The translations under genes were made by a program, and so were the position numbers. The notes below the pieces were generated by a model. The model made no database searches. It was given only the letters and a program-made list of their open reading frames with translations, and was not told the origin of the DNA. Of a stretch of DNA of 64,000 nt, positions 15,541 to 24,815 are shown piece after piece. Source of the DNA: Maricaulis maris (GTDB taxonomy: Bacteria; Pseudomonadota; Alphaproteobacteria; Caulobacterales; Maricaulaceae). Location of the stretch: positions 1,799,501-1,863,500 of the forward strand of contig NZ_AP027270.1 in assembly GCF_036322705.1 (NCBI RefSeq). Direction: 5' to 3'. Position 1 is the first letter of the stretch. Every line of letters starts with the position of its first letter.

Positions 15541-18426
15541 TCACATTTTTCCGACGCGGCGCTGAAAGACGTCATGGACGGCGCTCATCTGTGTCTCGAG
15601 CATGGCTTCCAGCGCGCCGATTTCCCTGCAGCCACCCAGCTCGGCCAGCCTTGTCGCGAAACCGGTGCTGGCCTGGTCGGGGTCGAAGCCGGAGCCGTGG
15701 GCACAGCGGATCATCTGCAACACGCCCAGCTCCAGCTGCAGCGCATCGGTCAGTAGAGCGACCTCTTTCTCAGGCAGCACGCCCGCCGCCCCCAGCGCCG
15801 CCAGGGCCTCACTTGTCGAGGCGCGCAGCACATCCTTCTTGCCGGCATGGATGAGCTGGAGGGTCTGGGCGATGAACTCGATATCCTGCAGCCCCCCCGG
15901 CCGCGCCTTGAGGTCCCAAGCCGATTTGGGCGGCTTGGCCTCGGCAAGGCGCCGCCGCATGGACAGGGCATCCTCACGCACACCCTTCGCCTCGCGCGGT
16001 CGCCGCAGGGCCCGCTCGAACGAGGCTTCGACGGCCTGGGCCAGCGATCCGTCACCGGCAATGATCCGGGCCCGGGTCAGCGCCATCATCTCCCAGGTCC
16101 AGGCTTCATGCGGGTAATAGCTGTCGAAGCGCGACAGCGAGACGGCGACTGGCCCGGCCTTGCCGGACGGGCGCAATTGCATGTCGACGGTGTAGAGATC
16201 GCCCTCCTCGGTCGGGGCGGACAGGGCGCTGATCAGGCGCGTGGCGAACCGGCCGAACCAGGACGAGGCTGTCTCGTCACCATCATAGATGATCATGATG
16301 TCGAGATCGCTGTCGGCGGCAAGCTCGCGCCCACCCAGCTTGCCCATCCCGAGGATCACGCACTCGCCCGGCATGGGGCCGAAACGGCGCTCGGTCTCGT
16401 CCTGGGCCGCGCGGGCCATCAGGGCCAGACAGGCATCAGCCATCGCCGAGAACGCCATACCGGCAGCATGGGCGGTCGTGGTGCCCTTGAGGATCTGGGT
16501 GCCAATGCGAAAGCGCTCCTCGCGGGCGCGGCGGCGGGCGGTGTTGAGCGCTGCTTCATAACCGTCAGCGCGTGACAGCGCTTCACTCAGCACGGCGCGG
16601 AAACTGTCGGGTACGTCCTGGTCGAGCGGCACGGAAAAGCGCTCGTCCAGCATGGCATCGAGCAGGGCCGGTCGGCGGGCCAGGTCGGACGCCAGTCGCG
16701 GCGCCAGGGTCAGGATCCCGATCAGATCGGCGGCCAGCCCCGGCTCGTTGGACAGGAGAGAGAGCGGTTGCACCCCCATCGGCAGGTTCTCGAAGAAGGC
16801 GGCAAACCGCGTCATCGCGGCATCGGGCTCGCCGGTCGCCGCCATGCGATCGACCAGTTGCGGCGCGATACGGGCAAACAGGGTACGGGCGCGACTCGAG
16901 CGAACCGCCCTCACGCGCCCGGCCGCCCAGCCATTGAGCGTCGCCCACACGGCAGCGGGCTGCGAAAAGCCCAGCGTTTCAAGGGTGGTGATGGTGTCCG
17001 GCGTCGGCTCGACCCCGGTCAGGATCAGCGAGCCGGCCTCGGAGGCCAGCGCCTCGTCATTCTCGAACTGGTCCGAGAAATGACCATGCACCCGTTGCAG
17101 GCACGCCTCCACATCGGCCTCGAAGCCTGCAGGATCGGCATAGCCGGCAAGGGCGGCCAGATCGGCACGGGCCGCGGCATCCAGCGGTATGGTCTGGCTG
17201 GGCTCGTCCTGGCGCATCTGGATCCGGTGCTCCCAGCTGCGCAGGGCACAATAGTCGGCGGTCAGTGAGGCGTGGACGCTGGCCTCCACCGCGCCGACAT
17301 GCTCCAGCGCCTGCAAGGCATCAAGGGTACCCGGGACCCGTACCCGTTCATCACGGCCGCCAAAGACGAGCTGCGGGATCTGGGCGTAGAATTCGATCTC
17401 GCGGATACCGCCGCGCCCGAGCTTGAGGTCATGCCCGGCCGGGCGGATCTCGGCCCGGCGACCGACGGTCTGGATCTGTCGGGCCAGCCCGCGGATATCG
17501 TCAATCGCCGCATAGTCCAGCGACCGCCGCCAGATGAAGGGCTGCATGAAGCCGAGGAAACGCGCGGCAGCCGCCGTGTCGCCGGCACTGGCCCGAGCCT
17601 TGATCCAGGCCGCGCGCTCCCAGGTCTGCCCCATGCCTTCGTAATAGTTCAGCGCTGCGTCGGTCGAGATAATGACCGGGGTCGCGCCCGGATCGGGCCG
17701 CAGGCGCAGATCAACGCGAAAGACATAGCCATCCGCGGTCACGTCCTGCAGCGACTTCACCACCGACTGGATCAGTCGCGGCAGGCGCTTTCGGGGCTCC
17801 TCGGTCTCGGGCAGCAACAGGGTTTCGGCGTCATAGACGGCGATCAGGTCGATATCGGAGGAGTAATTGAGATCACCCGTCCCCATCTTGCCCAGCGCAA
17901 GGATGATCACACCCGGGATCGGATTGTCCGGATCGGTGACGGGATGGGCCTTGCCCTGCCCGGCCAGAAAACGGACATGGGCGTGCAGCGCCGCCTGCAG
18001 GGCGGCATCGGCGACCCGGGTCATCGCCGCCGTGACAGCGCGGACATCCCAGACGCCGGCGAGGTCAGCGAGCGCGGTGACGAGATGGGCGTCACTCTTC
18101 GCCTCACGCAAAGCGGTATCGAGCGCTGCCGCATCCGGGGCCCCCGCTCCGGCGATCCGAAGATTGTCGATCGCCATCGCAATCAGACGGTCCGGCGTCT
18201 CGATGAGACAGGCTTGCAGGGTATCGGGCCGACGCTGGGACAGACGCGCGAGATAGGGAGCGGCCGCGAAGACCGTGTCGAGAAAGCCGGCGACCGGGCC
18301 GAGACTCGCCCGGACCGCATCCGGCAGGGATGCCAGCACATGGGCGGCCGCGCCGGGCTGGCGCCCCGGGAGGGGCGCGGTTCCGGCAGGAAGGGTCGGG
18401 GTCAGTGGCTGCGCGGGATCTGTCAT
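15541..18426 (-). CDS. glnE: Bifunctional glutamine synthetase adenylyltransferase / adenylyl-removing enzyme
   Basis: A 961-aa protein, close to the usual GlnE length. It has two nucleotidyltransferase domains: an N-terminal adenylyl-removing domain with LGKMGTGDLNYSSDIDLIAVYD (D191, D193) and a C-terminal adenylyl-transferase domain with LGKLGGRELAADSDLDIMIIYD (about residues 695-715). Each is followed by a helical GlnD-like regulatory segment. The enzyme attaches AMP to a tyrosine of glutamine synthetase and removes it in response to PII state, tuning nitrogen assimilation in the cytoplasm. It follows the degP/response regulator/kinase genes in the same direction, an order I recall from other alphaproteobacteria. 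Confidence 0.95.
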   Translation of the reverse strand: MTDPAQPLTPTLPAGTAPLPGRQPGAAAHVLASLPDAVRASLGPVAGFLDTVFAAAPYLARLSQRRPDTLQACLIETPDRLIAMAIDNLRIAGAGAPDAAALDTALREAKSDAHLVTALADLAGVWDVRAVTAAMTRVADAALQAALHAHVRFLAGQGKAHPVTDPDNPIPGVIILALGKMGTGDLNYSSDIDLIAVYDAETLLLPETEEPRKRLPRLIQSVVKSLQDVTADGYVFRVDLRLRPDPGATPVIISTDAALNYYEGMGQTWERAAWIKARASAGDTAAAARFLGFMQPFIWRRSLDYAAIDDIRGLARQIQTVGRRAEIRPAGHDLKLGRGGIREIEFYAQIPQLVFGGRDERVRVPGTLDALQALEHVGAVEASVHASLTADYCALRSWEHRIQMRQDEPSQTIPLDAAARADLAALAGYADPAGFEADVEACLQRVHGHFSDQFENDEALASEAGSLILTGVEPTPDTITTLETLGFSQPAAVWATLNGWAAGRVRAVRSSRARTLFARIAPQLVDRMAATGEPDAAMTRFAAFFENLPMGVQPLSLLSNEPGLAADLIGILTLAPRLASDLARRPALLDAMLDERFSVPLDQDVPDSFRAVLSEALSRADGYEAALNTARRRAREERFRIGTQILKGTTTAHAAGMAFSAMADACLALMARAAQDETERRFGPMPGECVILGMGKLGGRELAADSDLDIMIIYDGDETASSWFGRFATRLISALSAPTEEGDLYTVDMQLRPSGKAGPVAVSLSRFDSYYPHEAWTWEMMALTRARIIAGDGSLAQAVEASFERALRRPREAKGVREDALSMRRRLAEAKPPKSAWDLKARPGGLQDIEFIAQTLQLIHAGKKDVLRASTSEALAALGAAGVLPEKEVALLTDALQLELGVLQMIRCAHGSGFDPDQASTGFATRLAELGGCREIGALEAMLETQMSAVHDVFQRRVGKM

Positions 18427-18491
18427 GTCGACAAACTGGTCTGATCCGGCCCGGACGGGAAGCCGCGCACGCGCAAAATCCGGTCGTTGCC

Positions 18492-19928
18492 TCAGTCAGG
18501 CTTGGCCGGCGCCTTGGGAAAGCACAGCGAGGCGCGCAGGCCGGGGCCGTGTCCGCCCTCGACCACGCCTGGCCCTTCGGTCAGCTCGAACTGGCCGTTA
18601 TGGACATCGACGATGGCCTGGACGAGCGACAGTCCGAGCCCGGAGCCCGGCTTGGTGCGGGAATTGTCCAGCCGGACGAAACGCTGGGTCACACGCTCGC
18701 GATCCGTGTCAGGGATGCCCGGGCCGGTATCGGTTACCGAGAACTCGATCTTGCCCTCGCCCGTTTCGCGCAAGCGCAGGGTCACCGCGCCGCCGGACGG
18801 CGTGTACTTGACCGCATTGTCGAGGATGTTGGCGAGAGCCTGGGAGAGCAGGCCGCGATCACCGAGCATTGTCAGACCGGACTGGATCTCGCTGGCGAAG
18901 GCCAGGCCCTCATCCTCGCACACCGGCTCATAGAGCTCGGCCAGATCAGCCGCGATGTCAGCGGGATCGAGGCGCCCGATCGAGGCCCGGCTCTCACCGG
19001 CCTCGAGCCGGGACAGCGACAGGATCGCGTTGAAAATGCCCAGGAGCTCGTCGGTATCGGCGACTGCCCGTTCCAGGGCCTGCTCGCGGGAGGCGCGATC
19101 ACCATCCTCGCGCAGGGCTTCGTCGAGCCGGTTGCGCATACGGGTGAGCGGCGTGCGCAGGTCATGGGCGATACTATCGCCGGTATGACGCATGCGATGC
19201 ATCAGCGCCTCGACCCGGTCGAGCATGTTGTTGAAGTTTTCCGACAGCTCGTCGAGCTCGTCGCCGGTGAAATTTCGCGGCGCCCGTGGTTGCAGGTCGC
19301 CGGCCTTCACGCGCCGGGCCACCGTGTTGATGCGGTCGAGACGGCGTACGAAGCGGCGACTGACGAAAATGCCCGCCGCCACACCCAGCGCCAGCGCCAG
19401 CGCCGAGGCCGCAAGGATGGTATTGAGCATGCGCGAGACGAGGCGCGTTTCCTCGTCGACATCGAGGCCGACATAAAGACGATAGCCCGAGGGCAGATCG
19501 ATGATACGACCGCGCGCGGTGCGGTCATCCTTGCCGTCGGCGTCGTCGCGGTCGCCGGCAGCGGGCCGGCGATAGGTGAACTGGACGCGGCCCTCATCAT
19601 CGGGCTGCACGTCCGGCAAATAGGTCAGGTTCCCGGACAGGCTGCGCCCGGTCGGGTGGACCAGCAGATAAAGGTAGTCCGCGCCGCCGCCGACCGTGCG
19701 TTCGAGAATGTAACGATTGACGGTGCGGATGCCGCCAGCCTGAAAACTGGCGTCGAGCGCCTCGACTTCCTCATTGATTGCCGAGTCGGCCCGGCGCAGC
19801 ACCATGCCGGCCGAGGCCGCATAGACGAAGCCCAGCGTCACGAAGCTCGACAAGGCGAACAGGGCCGCCGACAGAAGCGTCTGCCGGAAGGCCGTTGTTC
19901 TCAGGAAGGCAGCCCCACGCGCCTGCAT
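18492..19928 (-). CDS. Sensor histidine kinase (HAMP, HisKA, HATPase)
   Basis: A 478-aa inner-membrane kinase. TM1 is at about 17-42, followed by a periplasmic region of about 110 residues, TM2 at about 157-180, a HAMP domain (RRLDRINTVARRVKAGDL), HisKA with HDLRTPLTRMRNRL (H255) and HATPase_c with NILDNAVKYTPSGG, DTGPGIPD and GSGLGLSLV. Its partner regulator begins upstream with a 6-bp gap, and degP is upstream of that. An envelope-stress signal is therefore plausible, but the ligand is unknown. Confidence 0.9.
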   Translation of the reverse strand: MQARGAAFLRTTAFRQTLLSAALFALSSFVTLGFVYAASAGMVLRRADSAINEEVEALDASFQAGGIRTVNRYILERTVGGGADYLYLLVHPTGRSLSGNLTYLPDVQPDDEGRVQFTYRRPAAGDRDDADGKDDRTARGRIIDLPSGYRLYVGLDVDEETRLVSRMLNTILAASALALALGVAAGIFVSRRFVRRLDRINTVARRVKAGDLQPRAPRNFTGDELDELSENFNNMLDRVEALMHRMRHTGDSIAHDLRTPLTRMRNRLDEALREDGDRASREQALERAVADTDELLGIFNAILSLSRLEAGESRASIGRLDPADIAADLAELYEPVCEDEGLAFASEIQSGLTMLGDRGLLSQALANILDNAVKYTPSGGAVTLRLRETGEGKIEFSVTDTGPGIPDTDRERVTQRFVRLDNSRTKPGSGLGLSLVQAIVDVHNGQFELTEGPGVVEGGHGPGLRASLCFPKAPAKPD

Positions 19929-19934
19929 GCCCGA

Positions 19935-20606
19935 TCAGGCCTGCAGGCGGTAACCGGCCCCGCGCACCGTGTGCAGCAGCGAGCGCGGGAAGGGTTTGTC
20001 GATCTTCGAGCGCAGGCGGGAGATATGCACGTCGATTACATTGGTCTGGGGGTCGAAATGATAGTCCCAGACCTTTTCCAGCAGCATGGTGCGGGTCACG
20101 ACCTGGCCGGAATGCTTCATGAGGAATTCCAGCAGGCGGAATTCGCGCGGCTGAAGCAGGATGTCCTCGCCCTCGCGCACGACGGTGCGGGCGAGCAGGT
20201 CCATCTCCAGATCACCGACCACCAGCTTGGTGCGAACCGTGTCCGGATCGCGGCGGCGGGCCAGCGCTTCAACGCGGGCCAGCAGCTCGGCAAAGGCATA
20301 GGGCTTGACCAGATAGTCATCACCACCGGCCTTCAGGCCCTCGACGCGGTCATCGACCTCGCCAAGGGCGGAGAGAATGAGGACCGGGGTGCGATCATCA
20401 TCACCGCGCAGCGCGGCGACCATCGACAGGCCATCCATGCGCGGCATCATGCGGTCGACGACCAGCACGTCGTATTCCGCTGCACGGGCCATTTCCAGAC
20501 CTTCTTCGCCGTCGCCGGCATGATCGGCCACATGCCCGCTTTCGCGGAGGCCCTTGCGGATATAGCTGGCCGCTTCGCGGTCGTCTTCAACGATCAGAAT
20601 ACGCAC
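19935..20606 (-). CDS. OmpR/PhoB-family response regulator
   Basis: A 223-aa protein: a receiver domain with EDD (7-9), phospho-acceptor D51 in LVVDRMMPRMDG and K in VKPYAF, then a winged-helix output domain (LQPREFRLLEFLMKHSGQVVTRTMLLEKVW, NVIDVHISRLRSKID). It is flanked by degP (17-bp gap upstream) and the kinase. Probable binding sites, two CATTACAA repeats 11 bp apart, lie upstream of degP, suggesting that the system regulates its own operon. Confidence 0.93.
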   Translation of the reverse strand: MRILIVEDDREAASYIRKGLRESGHVADHAGDGEEGLEMARAAEYDVLVVDRMMPRMDGLSMVAALRGDDDRTPVLILSALGEVDDRVEGLKAGGDDYLVKPYAFAELLARVEALARRRDPDTVRTKLVVGDLEMDLLARTVVREGEDILLQPREFRLLEFLMKHSGQVVTRTMLLEKVWDYHFDPQTNVIDVHISRLRSKIDKPFPRSLLHTVRGAGYRLQA

Positions 20607-20623
20607 CCCGATCTCCTCTTTCT

Positions 20624-22135
20624 CTAGTCGGCAGAGCCGAGTTGCAGAGCGACATAGCGTTGACCGCCCCGTCCCTCGACCAGCAGCAGAATGGCGCTGC
20701 GACCGTCTTCGCGAGCCTCGTCCGCAATGCTGCGGAGTTGCTCGGCACTGGTCACCGCATTACCGCCGGCTTCCAGGATGACATCACCGGTCTGGACCCC
20801 CTTGCGGGCGGCCTCGCTGCCGGGTTCAAGTTCGTCGACCACGACACCCTGGACGTTCGGCCCCAGACCGCGGACCTCGCGGTCCTCGTCAGCCAGAGGC
20901 GCCAGGGACATGCCGAACACCGCGGTCCGGACCGGCGCCTGGTCGACACTGCTCATGTTGGCCAGTTGCTGCTCGCCCGGGCGATCACCGAGGGTCGCGC
21001 GGATGGTACGCTCACGCCCGTCCCGCAGAACCAGGAAGCGGACATCGTCACCGGCCGCGACATTGCCGACGCGGCGGGTCAGATCGCGGGAACCGTCAAC
21101 CGTCTCGCCGTCGATCTCGAGCACGACATCCTCGCGTTCGAAACCGGCCTGGTCGGCCGGACCGCCCTCGACAATGGAGCTGATGATGGCGCCGCGCGGC
21201 TCGTCGAGACCGAGTGCCTCGGCAATATCCTCTGTGACGTTCTGGATCGACACGCCGAGCCAGCCGCGAGCGACGCGGCCGTCATCGCGCAGGTCGGCGA
21301 CGATGCGCGCGGCGATGTCGGAGGGAATGGCAAAGCCGATGCCGACATTGCCGCCGGTCGGCGAGAAGATCTGCGAGTTCACGCCGATCACATTGCCCGC
21401 CAGGTCGAAGGTCGGACCGCCGGAATTGCCGCGGTTGATCGGGGCGTCGACCTGGATGAAGTCGTTATAGGTGGAGTTGCCGATCGGGCGGCCGATGGCC
21501 GAGATGATGCCGGCGGTCGCGGTGCCGCCAAGGCCGAACGGATTGCCGACGGCCACGACCCAGTCCCCGACGCGGTAATGCGGCGTCTCTTCGAGACGAA
21601 CGAAGGGGAAGTCGATATCCGCATCGACCTTCAGCAGGGCGAGATCGGTCTGCGGGTCGGTACCGATGATGCGGGCCGGGTATTCCTCGCCCTCGGACGT
21701 GCCGATGGTAATCTCGTCAGCGCCGGCGACCACGTGATTATTGGTGACGATATAGCCCTCGGCGGAGATGAAGAAGCCCGAACCGAGCGATTGTCGCGGC
21801 TGTGGTTGCGGACGCTGGCCACCGAACTGGCGCTCCATCCACTCGCGCATTTGCGGCGGCAGATTGTCGAGGTCCGGACCGCCTTCGCCGAGCGGCGATT
21901 CCGGGGTGGAGCTATTGACCTGTACGGTGACAACCGACGGGCTGACACTTTCGATGAGATCGGCAAAGGACATCGGCGCGCCAGCCGGTATGGCGGCGGA
22001 CAACCGGTGTTCGTCTGCCGACTGGAAGGCGTGAGCCTCTCCCATCGAACGATCCAGAAGAGTTCCTGCGGCCAGTGCGGAGAGCACCAGGAGCGAGACA
22101 CCGCCGAGGCGGCGCATGCGATCAACCGAAATCAT
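20624..22135 (-). CDS. Do-family periplasmic serine endoprotease (DegP/DegQ)
   Basis: A 503-aa protein with an N-terminal signal or anchor (about residues 10-28). Its trypsin-like domain has the catalytic triad H134 (TNNHVV), D164 (TDLALL) and S238 (GNSGGP), and two PDZ domains follow (about 275-370 and 400-495). It degrades or refolds damaged envelope proteins. The protease and two-component genes form one minus-strand run with short gaps, so protease amount is probably set by the adjacent regulator. Whether it is DegP-, DegQ- or MucD-like cannot be settled here. Confidence 0.93.
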   Translation of the reverse strand: MISVDRMRRLGGVSLLVLSALAAGTLLDRSMGEAHAFQSADEHRLSAAIPAGAPMSFADLIESVSPSVVTVQVNSSTPESPLGEGGPDLDNLPPQMREWMERQFGGQRPQPQPRQSLGSGFFISAEGYIVTNNHVVAGADEITIGTSEGEEYPARIIGTDPQTDLALLKVDADIDFPFVRLEETPHYRVGDWVVAVGNPFGLGGTATAGIISAIGRPIGNSTYNDFIQVDAPINRGNSGGPTFDLAGNVIGVNSQIFSPTGGNVGIGFAIPSDIAARIVADLRDDGRVARGWLGVSIQNVTEDIAEALGLDEPRGAIISSIVEGGPADQAGFEREDVVLEIDGETVDGSRDLTRRVGNVAAGDDVRFLVLRDGRERTIRATLGDRPGEQQLANMSSVDQAPVRTAVFGMSLAPLADEDREVRGLGPNVQGVVVDELEPGSEAARKGVQTGDVILEAGGNAVTSAEQLRSIADEAREDGRSAILLLVEGRGGQRYVALQLGSAD

Positions 22136-22209
22136 GAGTATCGACGACCTTTCCGTTGCGATTGGAGGGACAGGATCACGTCCGGCGATTAAACCCGGCG
22201 TGACGCAAA

Positions 22210-22228
22210 CATTACAATAACATTACAA
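22210..22228 (-). promoter_or_regulatory. Tandem response-regulator box upstream of degP
   Basis: CATTACAA occurs at 22210-22217 and 22221-22228, spaced exactly one DNA turn (11 bp), about 75 bp before the degP start. Direct repeats with this spacing are the usual binding mode of OmpR-family regulators, and such a regulator is the next gene in this operon. Confidence 0.5.
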
Positions 22229-22236
22229 ACGGTAAC

Positions 22237-23466
22237 TTACCCGTCATCTTTCAGGCGGGTCCGGATCACCACCGGGCTGTTCAGGGTCCGATGCACCGGA
22301 CACTTGTCGGCGATCTCCAGCAGGCGCGCGCGCTGGGCCTCATCAAGGGCGCCTTCGAGCACGATCTCGCGCTCGAAAATGTCGACATTGCGTTCCTGCC
22401 CGTCGAGGCAGGCCTCGCAATCCTCCGCATGTCCCTTGCTGTGGGCGGTCCGGACCGTGACCCGGTCGAGCGGCAGGGACTTGCGGGTGGCATACATGCG
22501 CAGTGTCATGGACGTGCAGGCGCCCAGCGCGGCGCTGAGATAGCCATAGGGCGACGGGCCGGCATCGAAGCCGCCGACCGAGACCGGCTCGTCGGCGACC
22601 AGGACATGATCGCCGTCGACGACGTGATTCTCGAATGGACCCCGACGGGTCTCGCGGACGATCACCGCGCCATCGCGGTCCGCCTGCGGCACAGCCGGTC
22701 CGGGGCTCAGCACATAGCGCGCGGCCCAGCTGGCGATAACATCGGCGGCATAGAGCGCGTCGCGCTCGCCGCGCAGCAAATGATCAGCATCATCCAGGCT
22801 GACAAAGCTCTTGGGATGCTTCGCCGCCACAAAGAGCCGCGAGGCGTTATCGATCCCGACCACCTGGTCGACCGGCGAATGCAGGATCAGCAAGGGGCTG
22901 CGCAATTCCGCCGCGGCCTCCTCGAGCGCATGACCGGCGATATCGTCGAGGAATTGCTTCGTGATGGTGAAGGAGCGCCCCGACAGTGACACCTCGGCCC
23001 GTCCGTCACGCTTGATGGCGTCGACCATCTCGGCGAACTGGTGAGTGACGTGATTGGCGTCGGCCGGCGCCCCGATCGTCGCCACAGCCTTGACCGAGGG
23101 CAGGTCACCGGCCGCCGCGATAACGGCAGCGCCGCCCAGCGAATGGCCGACCAGCAGGGCGGGCGCACCATGCTCGGCGTCCATGTAGCGCGCCGCGGCG
23201 AGCAGGTCCTGGATGTTGGACGAGAAGTTGGTGTTGGCGAAATCACCCTCGGACTGGCCCAGCCCTGTGAAGTCGAAACGCAGGACCGCAAAGCCTGCCG
23301 CGGTCAGGCGCCGCGCGATACGGCTCGCGGCGAGGATGTCCTTGCTGCACGAGAAGCAGTGCGCGAACAGCGCGTATGCCGCAGGCGGTCCGTCCGGAAG
23401 CTCGAGCTTCGCAGCCAGGGTCTCGCCAAGGGCCCCGGTAAACTCAACGCGCTCTGATCGGGCCAT
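22237..23466 (-). CDS. Alpha/beta hydrolase fused to OsmC-like domain
   Basis: A 409-aa two-domain protein. Residues 1-255 form an alpha/beta hydrolase with nucleophile S109 in LLVGHSLGG, a later LHSPVDQVV acid region and DADH. Residues 270-409 form an OsmC/Ohr-type domain with LGACTSMTLRMYA and the second cysteine region HAEDCEACLDG. The fusion is a known arrangement in proteobacteria. OsmC domains reduce organic hydroperoxides, and the hydrolase may release or process the substrate. It stands between degP and ccmE with no obvious operon partner. Confidence 0.9.
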   Translation of the reverse strand: MARSERVEFTGALGETLAAKLELPDGPPAAYALFAHCFSCSKDILAASRIARRLTAAGFAVLRFDFTGLGQSEGDFANTNFSSNIQDLLAAARYMDAEHGAPALLVGHSLGGAAVIAAAGDLPSVKAVATIGAPADANHVTHQFAEMVDAIKRDGRAEVSLSGRSFTITKQFLDDIAGHALEEAAAELRSPLLILHSPVDQVVGIDNASRLFVAAKHPKSFVSLDDADHLLRGERDALYAADVIASWAARYVLSPGPAVPQADRDGAVIVRETRRGPFENHVVDGDHVLVADEPVSVGGFDAGPSPYGYLSAALGACTSMTLRMYATRKSLPLDRVTVRTAHSKGHAEDCEACLDGQERNVDIFEREIVLEGALDEAQRARLLEIADKCPVHRTLNSPVVIRTRLKDDG

Positions 23467-23606
23467 GCTCTGTCTCCATTTGCTGCCTCACAGGTAAGAG
23501 CTTCAAACGCAGACGCAATCCACAGTGTTGGGATGGGCCCGTTATTGAGAAGGCCTGGTCAGGCACGCCCGTGAAACAGGGCCATCGCAACCATACGGCC
23601 GGGGGC

Positions 23607-24086
23607 TCAGCGGCTTTCCGGTTCGACGGCCGGCTCTGCGGCCGGGCCCTCGCCCTCACCCTGCCAGACGCCGGCTTCGCGCAAAGCCTGAGCGACTTCC
23701 GGCGGCATGTAGGTCTCGTCGTGCTTGGCCAGCACGGTCCGCGCCTGGAAGACGCCGTCCCCGGCGAATTGCCCCTCGACGATCACCCCCTGCCCTTCGC
23801 GGAAGAGATCCGGCAGCAGGCCGGAATAGACAACGCTGACCTCCCGGGCCCGGTCGGTGATCACGAAGCGCGTAGCGCCCGCCTCGTCCTCACCCACGGA
23901 TTCCTCGAGAACCAGGCCGCCGACCCGGATCCGGGCCTCGGTACCGGGGTGTTCGGCGGCGATCTCGCTCGGCGAATAGAAGAAGACGACCGCGCTGCGA
24001 AGCGCTGTCAGGCCCAGCGCCACGGCGGCAACAAGAACAATGGCGGCCGCACCAATGGTGGCCAGACGGCGATTGCGATGGCGCAT
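23607..24086 (-). CDS. ccmE: Cytochrome c maturation haem chaperone CcmE
   Basis: A 159-aa protein: a short basic N-terminus, one membrane anchor (about 10-30), an OB-fold domain (RIRVGGLVLEESV, FVITDRAREVSVVYSGLLPDLFREGQGVIVEG) and the haem-binding motif LAKHDETYMP with H122 and Y126. It holds haem covalently in the periplasm and passes it to apocytochrome c. No other ccm gene is adjacent in the window. Its ATG overlaps the stop of the upstream methyltransferase gene, so the two are coupled. Confidence 0.95.
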   Translation of the reverse strand: MRHRNRRLATIGAAAIVLVAAVALGLTALRSAVVFFYSPSEIAAEHPGTEARIRVGGLVLEESVGEDEAGATRFVITDRAREVSVVYSGLLPDLFREGQGVIVEGQFAGDGVFQARTVLAKHDETYMPPEVAQALREAGVWQGEGEGPAAEPAVEPESR

Positions 24087-24757
24087 CAGCGGGTGCTCCC
24101 CGGGCGAGAGGATGAAGGCACGAAAACGAGCGAAAGATTATTGGCCGGCATCTCGACCCGGGCGTCAAGCACGAGACCCTGACCGGCAAACAGGGCGATG
24201 ACGGCTTCGAGATCGCGGACGCCCCAGGCCGGATTGCGCGATTTCAGCGAGGCATCGAATTGCAAATTGGAGGGCGCCGTCGCCTTGCCGAGCTTGTAGG
24301 GGCCGTAAAGCACCACCACGCCACCCGGTCGAAGCTTGCGGGCGGCCAGCGACACCAGCGCCTCCGCCACGGCCCAGGGCGCGATGTGGATGACATTCAT
24401 GCAGACCAGCGCATCGAAACCGTCGATCACCTCGACGGTCTCGGGACGCAGGAGATCGATCTCGAGCGGGGCACGGATAGCGCCGGACGCCTCGCTGGCC
24501 CAGGCCGCCTGGCTGGCGCGGGCCTCGCGATCGGGATCGCTGGGCTGCCAGGTGATATCGGGCCGCAGATGACAGGCGGCGACGGCATGCTCGCCGGTTC
24601 CCGAGCCGATCTCCAGCACCTCGGCCTGGTCCGGCAGCACGCGCGAGAGAACGTTCGCGATCACGTCGCGGTTGCGCGCAGCACTCGGCGAATGCAGGCG
24701 ATCATGCAAGGCCGTTCGGCTTTCCAGGGCGGTCGGGGTCGGATCGGTCTGGTTCAT
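24086..24757 (-). CDS. DUF938 SAM-dependent methyltransferase-like protein
   Basis: A 223-aa protein with the DUF938 layout: SPSAARNRDVIANVLSRVLP, then motif I EIGSGTGEHAV, WQPSDPD, NVIHIAPWAVAEAL and GPYKLGKATAPSNLQFDASLKSRNPAWGVRD. These are Rossmann SAM-binding proteins with no assigned substrate. I chose the ATG at 24757 because the open frame further upstream is Arg/Ala-rich and unlike the family. The stop overlaps the ccmE start. Confidence 0.88.
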   Translation of the reverse strand: MNQTDPTPTALESRTALHDRLHSPSAARNRDVIANVLSRVLPDQAEVLEIGSGTGEHAVAACHLRPDITWQPSDPDREARASQAAWASEASGAIRAPLEIDLLRPETVEVIDGFDALVCMNVIHIAPWAVAEALVSLAARKLRPGGVVVLYGPYKLGKATAPSNLQFDASLKSRNPAWGVRDLEAVIALFAGQGLVLDARVEMPANNLSLVFVPSSSRPGSTR

Positions 24758-24815
24758 GGTCTCCGCGTACGTTGCCCGGCGCCCGGATGCAAGACAGACG
24801 GCGCGGCGCGGGACG

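Noticed and set aside
18330-20627. 765-codon plus-strand open frame opposite kinase and regulator genes
   Set aside because: Same antisense effect; no recognisable domain, and it covers three well-supported genes.
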